Under the pieces are notes generated by a model, which was not told the origin of the DNA, made no database searches, and worked only from the letters and a program-made list of their open reading frames with translations. The position numbers were made by a program, and so were the translations under genes. Positions 34,459 to 48,056 of a stretch of DNA of 64,000 nt are shown piece by piece. The stretch's first letter is position 1. Each line of letters starts with the position of its first letter. The DNA is from Utricularia gibba (Eukaryota > Streptophyta > Magnoliopsida > Lamiales > Lentibulariaceae): assembly GCA_002189035.1 (NCBI GenBank), contig NEEC01000008.1, positions 3,382,357 through 3,446,356 of the forward strand. The letters are read 5' to 3'.

Positions 34459-35863
34459 ATGATGGATGCTGGGAATCATATTTCCTCCAGGGTCACAGTA
34501 GTTACTCCTGGGCAGCATCAAGCTACCATCCAAGAGCTGATTCGGAAATTGGAAAACCGGACATGAATTCGCCATTTTCTGAGAAGAAAAAGAGGGGCAG
34601 ACCGAGGAAGTATAAACCTGATGGACAATCAAACCGAATGCTGTCCCCGGTGCAACTGTCATCATCAGCTCCACCGGTCGCAGGCAAGCCATACATGGAT
34701 GTAGAGAAGATGCCAACCACTGGTCGAACAGTGAACTCAGAGAGAAAGCAGAAGAGTAAGATCGGATCAGAAAATCTAGGTAATACAAATGATCTGAACG
34801 GTGTAATATGTTACCTTTACTATCTGCTCCTTGATGACTCTTTCCGTTTTCCCCTCTTTATCTATGGTCTGTTAAAAAATGTCTGTCAATAGAGCTTGCC
34901 TCTTCATGCATTCTGAATGCAAGGAAACTGTCTTCCTCCCATGGAACTAGTGAAGGGCCTTCATTGTACTATGAATCATATTCATTCTGATGACTTAGTT
35001 TTCCACCTGCATATGATTTGTTAGTTCATACTGTTCTGTAGACCACTGGCTTGATTGTTCGACGGGTTCGAGTTTCCTGCCGCATGTGATCACTATCAAT
35101 GCTGGTGAGGTACTGTTTGTTAGTAGGAGTGAGCTTGATCCTTTCCCCATCAAACATGTCGAGTTCTTCACTGGTTTCTAATGTTCTCCAGGATATCTCA
35201 GCTAAGATCATGGAATTTGCACAACAAGGGCCTCGGTCTGTTTGTGTTGTATCCGGAAGTGGATCAGTGCTGAGTGTAACTCTTCGCCTTCCAAGTTCTT
35301 CTGGAGGAACTGTTACTTACGAGGTATATCACCCAACACTTCCAAACTGTTGATGTTTTCTGTTTTGATGTTGCTTGGATCTCTAGCTGACCTGAATGCT
35401 GCTGCTCCATGCTTCATCTCTAGGGCCTGTTTGAAATCCTCTCTCTTACTGGATCATTTTCTCCATCGGATTCCCAGAGCTCCAAATCCGGCGGTTCTGG
35501 CACGATGACCATGACTCTCTCAGGCCCTGATGGGCGTGTGGTTGGAGGCTTGATAGCTGGCCGAACAACTGCAGCCACCACAGTAAAAGTAAGCCCTTTT
35601 GCTCTGCTGGTTCTTGCATTTTCCCATGTCTAAAGCACACCACTGAGTTCCCAACTCGCCAGGTTGTTGTCACGAGTTTTCTGTTGAGCAGTCCAAGTGA
35701 GCTCAAGTCAAAGAAGCAATGCGCACTCACCACATCAGGAACGGGTGGTCTCCCCGATTCAAGGAATGTTCATGGGTTTAGCTATACTGATTCTGAGAGT
35801 CCCAGTGACTGGTCATCAGCAGAGAAGATGAGGCAGGACATCAACATATCCTTACAGGGGTAG
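34459..35863 (+). CDS. AHL: AT-hook motif nuclear-localized (AHL) protein, frameshifted in exon 1
   Basis: Five exons: 34459-34779, 35042-35109, 35192-35323, 35424-35588, 35663-35863. Exon 1 begins MMDAGNHISSRVTVVTP. At the GGG of 34510-34512 one G seems missing, because the next frame continues ASSYHPRADSEIGKPDMNSP and then the AT-hook in EKKKRGRPRKYKPDG. With that base the protein is 295 residues. The rest encodes the PPC/DUF296 domain: SSFLPHVITINAGED, IMEFAQQGPRSVCVVSGSG, GLFEILSLTGSF, LSGPDGRVVGGLIAGRT. AHL proteins bind AT-rich DNA in the minor groove, form trimers through the PPC domain and tune growth and flowering genes. There is one recognisable AT-hook, of the RGRPRKY type. Without the correction translation would end after 35 codons. 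Confidence 0.88.
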
Positions 35864-36284
35864 CTAATCTGTTAGTGATAAGATGTAAGTTCATGGTACC
35901 TGAGTTACTGTTGGAACGACATAATTGTACTTCTAATTGGAAATGCGGCCGTGTGATATGTTTTCTTTGGTAACTTTGCATTTGGAGGATGGACATCATC
36001 AGCAGAAATCAAACTCAATTTTTTTTCAAGATAAAAAAACCATCAATAGAAGTGAAAAGAAATACAACAGCAGCGAGGTTCAAAATTGCGATTGGAGGCA
36101 AACCAAAGGGAATTGGCCAGCCAGCAGATATGGAGCCGACAAGCTTTGTATCATGTCATTCAAGGGTTGCCAGAATTAAGGTGAATAAAGATTACCTAGC
36201 GAAATAGAGGTTTCTACTGAGGATTGGAGTGTTAAGATGAGGTCATCGCAGCATGTGTCGCAACGTGATCCAGGGTAGCTACAT
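35864..36284. other. Convergent 3' spacer (AHL and WD40 genes)
   Basis: Should contain the 3' UTRs of the two convergent genes. No other feature recognised. Confidence 0.45.
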
Positions 36285-38965
36285 TCAGGATTGTTGAAAT
36301 GATGGTGCAATCCAGAGCTTCACCTTCTTGTCTGTGCTGGCTGTGGCAAGCATCAGCACCCTTTTGTTTTCTACATTAACAGAAGATTTTTGCAGTGTGG
36401 GTCAGAGGAATGCATCAAACATGAGCTTGAAAGTTCAAAAGTACTGAAGGTACATACCAAAAGGAATGGGGGTAGGTGACCATTTGATGTCTGTAATGTC
36501 ACCTGCACAACATATGCGCGCTCTTTTAATTGTGCACTGAGGGAAAAAAGGATTCGGGAAAGCAATTACATACCATCATGAGCCTTGTGGGCAGTGTCCA
36601 AAACTTGTCCTGTCTCAGGGGAGAGCCACTGTAGCATTGAACCATGCGTTACTGCCAGTATCTTCTGATCCGGGGATAGACTGAGACGATCATAGTGCAA
36701 AGCGTTTCCATTTTCATCGCGGAGTGGGATGGGAAAGGATTTTATTGTTTTTGGGTCTTCATCCAGATGATAGCGAACTTCATGAAGTAAGCAATGTCAG
36801 AAAACCCATATCATGTTGTAACGCAAGATTATGCATGGATTTTTGAAATTCTAAGCATTAGACAAAGAAGTCCAGTCCAGAATTCCTGAAACATATTCCC
36901 ACCTTCGAAAAGTATATAGCGTTAAAAATTGCTCCTACCCTCAGCCATCAGTCCACGGGAAACTTACAAATGAAAAGCCAAGTGGATAATCATACCATTA
37001 ATATTCCATATTCTTATTGAGCCATCCCTTGAGGCTGTGATGATCTGCTCTGAATTTGAACTGAAGCAAAGCCATGTAACAGCACTCTGCTCACATACAC
37101 AAATGCAACTTTAGATTGGAAGAACAAGGAGAATAGGAGGGTGAGGCTGATGAAGAAAAAGATGAACATTTCATTGCCCACAGCATACGTTAAGTCAACA
37201 AGTAACTAGAATTTCTAAACCGATAAAACAGCAAAAAAAAATTAGTAACGTATTTCCTTCATTTCATGCAAAAGTGAGAAAAATCGCATGACATGGATGA
37301 AGAGACAACCTTATGACCTTTGAGTTGCATAACTTTTGAGATCTCTTTCACAGTACCATCCTTAGAGTACAGAATTTCCCAAATCTGTGAAAATAAATGA
37401 TGCCGGCAAATAAGCCACGCTTTTATCTCGAAATTTAATAGCAGAAAACAGCGAGCCTATCATCGTGATGGCATAATTTTGCAATTGAATCAGAAGTACG
37501 AAGCCAATGCAACCTTCACATCAGCAGTAAATGCAGCTGCTGCGATGAAACGTCCATCAGGAGATATTGCGGCCATAGTATTTTTTAGCTGATTTGTGTC
37601 AACATTCCCCAATGATTTTCCTGATTTTCCATGCCACAATCTAATGTCAGTACCTGAGAAGAAACAGTAAAAAAATGTTAATAGGACTTCATGATCCTGC
37701 AGCCTCCACTAAACGAGGAAAGTATCACATTCTACAACCACACTTGGAAGAAGTTCCAAAGTTTGATAAACTAAAGTTATCACTTACGATGGGTTAATCT
37801 GAGCATTACAGTTCATGCATAATGCACATAAAGAGTGAAGATCAGAAAAAAAAAAAAAAACTGCAAGTTAAACCATGAAAGCTTGAATAAGAAATATGAA
37901 TAACAAAAACCTTCAGAGCATGATGCAAAAAGTGTACTTCCATCTGCACTGCCATAAGTTGCCCTCGCTCCAACAAGAGTAAGAATGGCTCTCTGGTCAT
38001 GCACTTTATGATGCTCCCATTTGATCTCAGGGAGCGGGAGTTTAGTTTGCTGCTTCTGGTCCGCGGTTGATTTAGGCTTTTCCTCCCCGTACATGTATAA
38101 GGATGACCCTGTAAGTGTCTGTGAAGCTACTACCACGCTGGAATCATCATCCGCAAAAGAAATTGCTGTCGGATGATGACCAGGTGGTAAATTGATTCTG
38201 AGGAACCTAAAACGAAATTATAAATTGTAAAGATATGTATTGGCACTAATTGAAGAGAGACAGAAATATTGGAATAGTACTTGAAGCTTCTACTGGAAGC
38301 ATCATCCAACTTGAAAACTCTGACAACACCATCTCCACAAGCTGCAATTACAAAGTTCCAACATGATCAGGACAATACGATTGCTTGTCTGGGTTCCCAA
38401 ACGTATTGCGTTGTTAGTGTAAAGAGAAAAAAAACATGCAATATCTTCAAGAAATGAAAAAAGAACACCTTTGGAGATAAACAGCTGCCTACTGCATACT
38501 AAACTGCATTCCAAAAAGATCAGAATCTTAACAACAGAGAAGATATAGAAAGTTACCAGTCGCTAAACTACGCCCATCAAGCGAGAAGCAAATCCCGTAC
38601 ACAGAATCACCATGCCCCTTCAATGTATTGACATCCAGCGGATGGTGCTTCTTATTGGCATCCTATAGTAAAAGAAAGGGATCTCATTTCATCTGTATAA
38701 GCGGCTCCACCATTAAACCCCCAAAACAAGAAATCTTGCGGTTTACTTTATCACCAGAGGCATGGGAATGTGCATGAGATTTGTGCTGCAGCTTCTTGGC
38801 ACCCGGTGGCTTATTTCCCGATTTAAGGTTCGAATCCGCAACTTCAGGTTTGATGATTGATTGGATTTCCAATTTCCTCTTCCGCACGTAAGTTCCGAAC
38901 ACCATGAAAGCGATCAGCGCTCCAATGATCGCTGAAACCACCAGCACCGGAAAAGTCACATCCAT
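36285..38965 (-). CDS. Transducin-beta-like 2 (TBL2-type) WD40 membrane protein
   Basis: Ten exons: 38747-38965, 38557-38662, 38281-38341, 37911-38206, 37514-37653, 37310-37384, 36996-37089, 36574-36777, 36458-36502, 36285-36370; 441 residues, frame intact. An N-terminal signal anchor (VLVVSAIIGALIAFMVFGTY) is followed by a basic His/Lys-rich linker and WD40 repeats: LKGHGDSVYGICFSLDGRS, ATACGDGVVRVF, AISPDGRFIAAAAF, LKGHKSAVTWLCFSSNSEQI, TASRDGSIRIWNIN, LATASTDKKVKLW. The layout (N-terminal ER anchor plus propeller) matches transducin beta-like protein 2, an ER membrane WD40 protein in animals; the role of the plant protein is not established. Start ATG 38965 is chosen because it directly precedes the anchor. 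Not to be confused with the TBL acetyltransferase at 17185-18845. Confidence 0.88.
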
Positions 38966-39744
38966 TTCTTCCGAAAGTTCAGAGGCTGAATCTCTCGCTC
39001 GAAATTGAGACACTCCGTCACAGCGGTTTTTCCAACTCTTACACCAAATTATATATAAAACAATTTCTTCCTACCGGACCGTCGGTTCTGAGATTGAGAC
39101 ATGGACCATGGCGCCGGGTTGGATTCAATGCTATTTTTTTAAAAAAAACTAAAACTTATGTATTTATTTGAAATTTCGTTCAAAATTGTAATAAACCGGC
39201 CAATTTTCAGTAGCCGAACCGGCCAAGGCATCCTTCCAACCGGCGATTGCTAATTCTTCCCGCAAGCGAGAGAAGGGAAGAAGACACTGGAAGGATCCAG
39301 CACCATTGATTAAAATAACAAACGGTGTAGCGATGACACGTGTAAGCCTGATATTTATCCTCCTACGTGAAGTAAATAGAAAAGCTTTGAATCACAGATT
39401 CTGGAGCGCGGAAGGGTGAGGGAAGGCCTGGATCAATTGCTTGATTGCCGGGGTTTCAGGTTCTTACTGCAAGAATTGCTTGATGTAATAGTTTTATTCC
39501 ATTCGTTTAGGTTGAAGCCTCAATTGCTTGTTTTTTTGGGGGGTTGAAAGGCGTTTGCCTATGTTCTGGCTTCACGAATTTCGTTGGAAGGAGTTGATCT
39601 CGGTCAATTGTTGGTCATAAATGCGTTTCGTTGTTTTAATAGCTCGCAGTTCCCATTTGTGTATGGAAAGTGCCGTTTTGTCTGTTGTGTTATCGGTAAG
39701 CTTATTCATGGATTGTTCTGTTGTTTGATGGAGGCACAGTAGAA
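38966..39744. other. Divergent upstream region (WD40 and MLF-like genes)
   Basis: Promoters and leaders of two divergent genes. A GC-mixed part at 39180-39470 and a T-rich part at 39470-39744, which looks like the leader or leader intron of the MLF-like gene. No coding sequence supported. Confidence 0.45.
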
Positions 39745-41063
39745 ATGCAAGGGCGTAGAGAAATCGGCGATGCATCGAAGAGCGGGCGGACCATATTTGA
39801 TCATTTTGGTTCCAGGACGAGCATGTTTCAGCATTCTTTTGGTGGAAGGGTTCCGTTTGATGACCCTTTCTTCACCAGCCCCTTTGGCCGTGCCTCCAGG
39901 TCTGATATATTCCGCACTGATAACCATAGCCATTTGCACAAGATGCAGGGGCCTGTAATCGAAGAGATGGATGGGGATAACGAACAGGATTCGGACAGAA
40001 CCGAGGGAAATGGAGGTGGTAATGATGGAGTTGCTGACAGCCATCCAATTATTGAGCATCCAGATGATCAGGAAGATCGTAAGTTGAACCTTCTCTGCAC
40101 CTTGACAAGTTTTTGAGCTATTCAGGATTAGCCTCACTATTCCTCTGATTTCAGATGCGGCAGTTCCTGGGGCTAAAGATAGCAACCACAGAAGAGCCCC
40201 AAACAGCATGCATGACAACAAGGTCGATGTAGCGGAATCCAGGACTCGTAGCATGAGCTTCCAGAGGGTGACATATGGTGGTATCAACGGAACATATTAC
40301 ACAGCGACAACATCTCGTACCACAGGGAACGACGGGGCATGTTCCTACTTATCTGAATTTTTTTTTTTTTTGTTGCATATTAGCTGTGCTATTAGATTTA
40401 TAACGCTGTGCATGAACATTTTAGCAGATGACATTCGAGGAGAGCAGAGAGGCTAACAGAACAACTGGTGAAGCAACACATAAGATATCCAGGGGAATTC
40501 ACCAAAAGGTGCCAAAACGAATGTTATCTTTTTCTTCCTTCTGTTTCTTTTTGTTTCACGTCAAGAAGGCAAGAAGCGAATGGTGTAATACTGCTCCTTC
40601 AACAGGGGCATTCAGTTACCAGGAAGCTAGATTCCAGTGGTAAGGTGGACACAATGCAGACTCTTCACAACATAAATGAAGGTCAGCTGGTCTATGAACC
40701 CCAAGAATCATGGATTTGTGAAGCATCAGTTTCCAGCGACTGTATAATGAGATGCATCTTCGTTGTGGGCAGATGAACTTGTTGGCTTTGATCAAGCTTG
40801 GGAGGGGCGCACCGGCAAATATTTCCCAGGTTTCGCAAGCCCCTTTGGCTCTCAAACAAACTCAGGTAAATCTGTCAGGTAATACGATCAAACAAGCTCT
40901 TATTTACAATGGTGAGTCAATCGGTGACAGAGAACGCAGGTGGCCGGCTTGGAGCACCTACAGCATGGGTGGGTTTCAGGATCCTCTTTTCAGGGAGGGT
41001 TCCGGTGGGGGGCAGTCACAGAGAGGAAAAGCAAAGAAGGTTGTGACAATCAACATTGAATAA
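39745..41063 (+). CDS. Myeloid leukemia factor (MLF) family protein
   Basis: Exons: 39745-40078, 40155-40336, 40428-40508, 40606-40681, 40773-40865, and a last exon ending at TAA 41061-41063. Sequence hallmarks of plant MLF proteins: GGRVPFDDPFFTSPFG, PVIEEMDGD, IIEHPDD, VTYGGINGTYYTATTSRTTG, MTFEESREANRTTGEATHKI, SRGIH, GHSVTRKLDSSGKVDTMQTL, LVGFDQAWEG, and the terminal KKVVTINIE. Animal MLFs act in the nucleus with chaperones and transcription regulators; the plant role is little studied. Intron 2 seems to use a GC donor (GGG|GCATGT at 40337). The last junction is uncertain: reading straight through 40865 meets a stop, while a 67 bp intron (40866-40932) keeps frame into RRWPAWSTYSMGG. The start at 39745 is the first ATG of the conserved frame. 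Confidence 0.8.
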
Positions 41064-41208
41064 TTAGGTTGTATGCTAAGCAGATTTTGTAACGAAAGGA
41101 CAAAAGCAAACCTCAAAGATTGAGTACCAAATATCAACACCAATGTAGCTTCTAAAAGAGCTTAAAACAAACATAGCAAAGTAGGGAGAACACTTCAATT
41201 CATGAGCT

Positions 41209-42255
<1,047 letters not shown>

Positions 42256-42698
42256 GGCGGCGACGGACGGTAATTGGATACCTCACAACTGATCAAGCTC
42301 TGGCTTTCCAACACTCCCGATGTGAGAGGAAACCCTAACATACTTCAGGGACCCAAATCACTAACAGGCCTATGCCCAATTAAATCCATGACCCGAAATA
42401 ATTAATGGGTCTTCCTGGACCGTTATATTATGGACTAGGCCCATTCCAAATAACGGGCCAAACCCAGTTGCATTGAGGGTAACTCTCGGCCCAGGGTCAT
42501 TCGTCTTCGCCATGGCCCAGGTGGTGCCAGGCCCGCGCCACCTTCATCTTTGCTCTCTCTTCTGCTCGATCCAGGAATGGTGTTCAAATTTACTGGCATA
42601 TCTGTGCGTGATAACTTCTTGCAAGGGCGGGAGATGCTGAAGCCTAGTATTTCACGGTAGAAATTTCGTTTTTTGAATCTCAATTTGGAGATCGAGGT
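42256..42698. promoter_or_regulatory. Bidirectional promoter region of RPS13 and GT-like gene
   Basis: The 443 bases between two divergent start codons contain a perfect telo-box (AAACCCTAA, 42330-42338) 75 bases upstream of the RPS13 ATG. They also contain at least three GGCCCA/TGGGCC site II elements (42438-42443, 42488-42493, 42515-42520). Telo-box plus site II is the known signature of plant translation-related promoters (TCP and Trb binding). Confidence 0.65.
42330..42338. promoter_or_regulatory. Telo-box
   Basis: AAACCCTAA on the plus strand, in the RPS13 upstream region; the classic element of plant ribosomal protein genes. Confidence 0.7.
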
Positions 42699-44839
42699 AT
42701 GATGGGCAGAAGATTTTGTATCGGATGGAATCGGTTGCTCTTTACTCTGCCTGCGGTTGTTTTGTTCATCCACTTACTTTCAGGTTGGCGATTTTTCGCT
42801 TTCTGATGAATGTACAGCATCTTCGCTTTAGTTCTGAGTAATACGTGAATTTCTCAGTTAAGGAGCTTTATAGCAAAACGGAATCAAGGAATGTTCGCAA
42901 GGTAAAGTTGAAGAAACCTGATCACCTTGTCCTTGGGCTTGCTGCTGGTGAAGGGCGACCTGATCGTTTGCACTGCCGAGGTTTGTTACTTATCTGTTGG
43001 TAGTTGGTTATATATGATTTGCTTCATAAACTCATTTATTTTTTCAGCTAATAAGTACTTGTTCCTTTGCGGCTTATGGTGTTCAATCAGTCTTGATGTG
43101 CCGTTGGCGCTGTGTCAACTCACATATCTGTGTTTTTGGCATGCTTTGAATTACTTTTTCATGATTGTTTCCCGTGTTGCCCTTTTCTGAGCCGTCCCGA
43201 ACCCGGTGAATCAAAGGATCATGCTACCCTGTGGTGTGTCATGCGGATATTTATGTGTTTTGGAACCTTTCAGCCTTTAGCGAGTCTATAACTTCCAGTG
43301 GATGTCTGCAGGAACGAAGGCCCTCAACATAACCCGTGCTGAGAGTTTGAACCGAAATTCTTTCTCATTTGATCCTGTGGCGTTTGTGACAGTGTTTACT
43401 GTGTACAATTCTAGCACTGAGGATCGGCAAGCTGATATGATTACAGTAGGAAATATTTCATACAGCAAAGTGGAGAGATCCATGGCGATCTTGAACATTT
43501 TCGTAAATTTCATAAGGGTAATTAGCTGTAGTCACGCACACGCTTTTTTGTATTTATTATGTCTGTGCATCTCTTCTAGTTATCTCTTGGACAAGTTGTT
43601 ATCTGACCATGCATTGTAGGTTTCAATGCCTCAAAGCAGAGTCATCATTCTCAGTGATCCAAATTCTAAGTTTGACCTCCAGAGAGACATGGTCACGCTT
43701 CAGCCAATACAAGGTGAATACTCGCGTGACAAGTTGATGCTACAAAGAATCAGGTCTTACATTGTAAGAGCAAAAAGCATTGTTGAGAATCCTATTTTTG
43801 TTCTCCATAGTCTCTTTTTACCTATCCTCGTTATAATGTTCGGTTTTGGTAGCTGTGACATTAACCTGATTCACGAAATTGGTCTCAGATTCTATACTAC
43901 AATTGAAGCTCAATTACTTGATATAAATGCATAATTGGGGTTCTCATGGTCTCAAGAAATGACCTAGATAAAATATTCCTGCTATCTGCCATTCTGCTTT
44001 CAGAGAAGGACCATCCCTGTATATTGCCTTATTAGTTTCTTATTTTTCTTGTCATGGTAAGGCCTTCCTAGAAATGCAATCAAAGAATGTCATCCAGAAA
44101 GAGGAGCGAGTTACACACTACATTTTCACAGACTCTGATATAGCGGTTTTGGCTGATCTTGGGCAAATATTTACAGAGTATCAAAATTTTGACCTTGCGG
44201 TTACATTCCGGAATAACAAAGAACAACCACTAAATTCAGGATTCATTGCAGTAAGGGGAACAGCTGATGGCATTCACAGGTTCTTTTTAGTTTCTTCCAT
44301 TTTTCGTCATGTAATGCTACTTACTGATTGTCTTCATCTGAGCTTCTCCTTTTTCCACAGGGCCATTTCTTTTTTGGAGGAAGTGCTGAAGGTGTACAGT
44401 TCAAAATTTGCAAGGGCCTCTAGAATGCTTGGGGATCAGTTGGCTCTTGCATGGGTCATCAGATCTAACCCCAAGTTCGATGCTAGCAGGTTTTCTGGAA
44501 GGAACGCATTTATCGATCAAATTGGTGCCGCCACTGTTCTTTTTCTTCCATGCTCCAGCTATAACTGGACACCTCCAGAAGGGGCAGGGCAATTTCATGG
44601 GATGCCTTTGGATGTCAAGGTAAAATAGGGTGTTGTCGGATTTATAATGACGAAAAAACATCTGCCGTTCCTTTGGTGGCGTTTTCACTAGACATGGTTT
44701 CTTCATGCAGGTGGTTCATTTCAAAGGGTCGAGGAAGCGACTCATGCTTGAATCATGGAATTTCTTTTCGTCTTCCTCTAACCTCTCAGACACTCTTTGC
44801 CTTATATTGGGAAGCGGCAGAACGAAGTATGACTTCTGA
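42699..44839 (+). CDS. Golgi-type single-pass membrane protein, glycosyltransferase-like (uncharacterised plant family)
   Basis: Seven exons: 42699-42783, 42858-42980, 43312-43517, 43620-43763, 44062-44279, 44361-44619, 44711-44839; 387 residues, frame intact. The N-terminus (MMGRRFCIGWNRLL) leads straight into a signal-anchor segment (FTLPAVVLFIHLLS), giving a type II membrane topology. The lumenal part has VAFVTVFTVYN, MAILNIFVNFIRVSMPQSRV, LMLQRIRSYIAFLEMQ, a DxD-like motif in HYIFTDSDIAVL, DLAVTFRNNKEQPLNSGFIA, ARASRMLGDQLALAWVIRS, and VVHFKGSRKRLMLESWNF. The fold pattern (DSD followed by a GDQ block and HFKGSRK near the end) resembles nucleotide-sugar-dependent glycosyltransferases such as GT8 or GT77. 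I recognise it as a conserved plant family without an assigned reaction. The sugar donor and acceptor are unknown. Confidence 0.75.
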
Positions 44840-45192
44840 CAACCCAAATAGCTAGTCTCCAATGAGTAAATTGTCAGCAACCACTTTTCCAAGTTGGCTC
44901 AGAGAGCTTCTCTAGGCTTGTTGTGAGTTCTAAGATGCCTCTCGAAATTGTTCATAATCATTCATTCATTGTTTGCTATACCTCTGGATCTTCATATGGG
45001 AAGCTTTCATTCCCTATAAGTGTATAAACTTATTTCGTTTGTTAAGATATGAACATTTCTGTAGCTCAAAACAAATTGTAATGTGGCGATTCGGCGACAT
45101 GGTTGTGTCCAGTACTCAAAATTTGAGCATGTTTATTGTCTCATTACAGGGGACAAAAGAAACTCCAAAGCTTTTAGTGGAGGATACCGCCT
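44840..45192. other. Convergent 3' spacer (GT-like and EPSPS genes)
   Basis: 3' UTRs of both genes; nothing else seen. Confidence 0.45.
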
Positions 45193-47691
<2,499 letters not shown>

Positions 47692-48056
47692 TCCTTGCGA
47701 GGATGCGGGATTCTGCAAATTCAGACTGGTGGGTTTGGTTCGGTAGACGGGCTTTTTTCAGGCCGCATGGGTTTGAAAATTCCAACCAAATTGTTGGTGA
47801 GAAATGGTGGGTAGAAGGTTGTTAGTTTTGGGGGTTGAATTGAAGTGGAGCTCCTCAGGATCCCACCAACCTCCCTTCGCCTAACACTACACTGCAACCA
47901 TCACTTTCATGTCACATGAAGAAAAAATGTTGGTAAGTCTTGAAATATAGTTGTTGTGCACAGATGTAATGAAGTTCTCAAATGAAAAATTGAGGGTAGA
48001 ACGACGATACTGGAAGACATTCATATGGTCTCTTCACATGAATCCAATAGGCGAGA
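47692..48056. promoter_or_regulatory. EPSPS upstream region / METAP1A 3' region
   Basis: Only 365 bases lie between the EPSPS start codon and the stop codon of the upstream METAP1A gene on the same strand, so the EPSPS promoter and leader are compact or overlap the METAP1A 3' UTR. No specific element assigned. Confidence 0.4.

Noticed and set aside
39706-40287. 193-codon minus-strand frame over the MLF-like gene
   Set aside because: Antisense of well-conserved MLF exons and it crosses a real intron.
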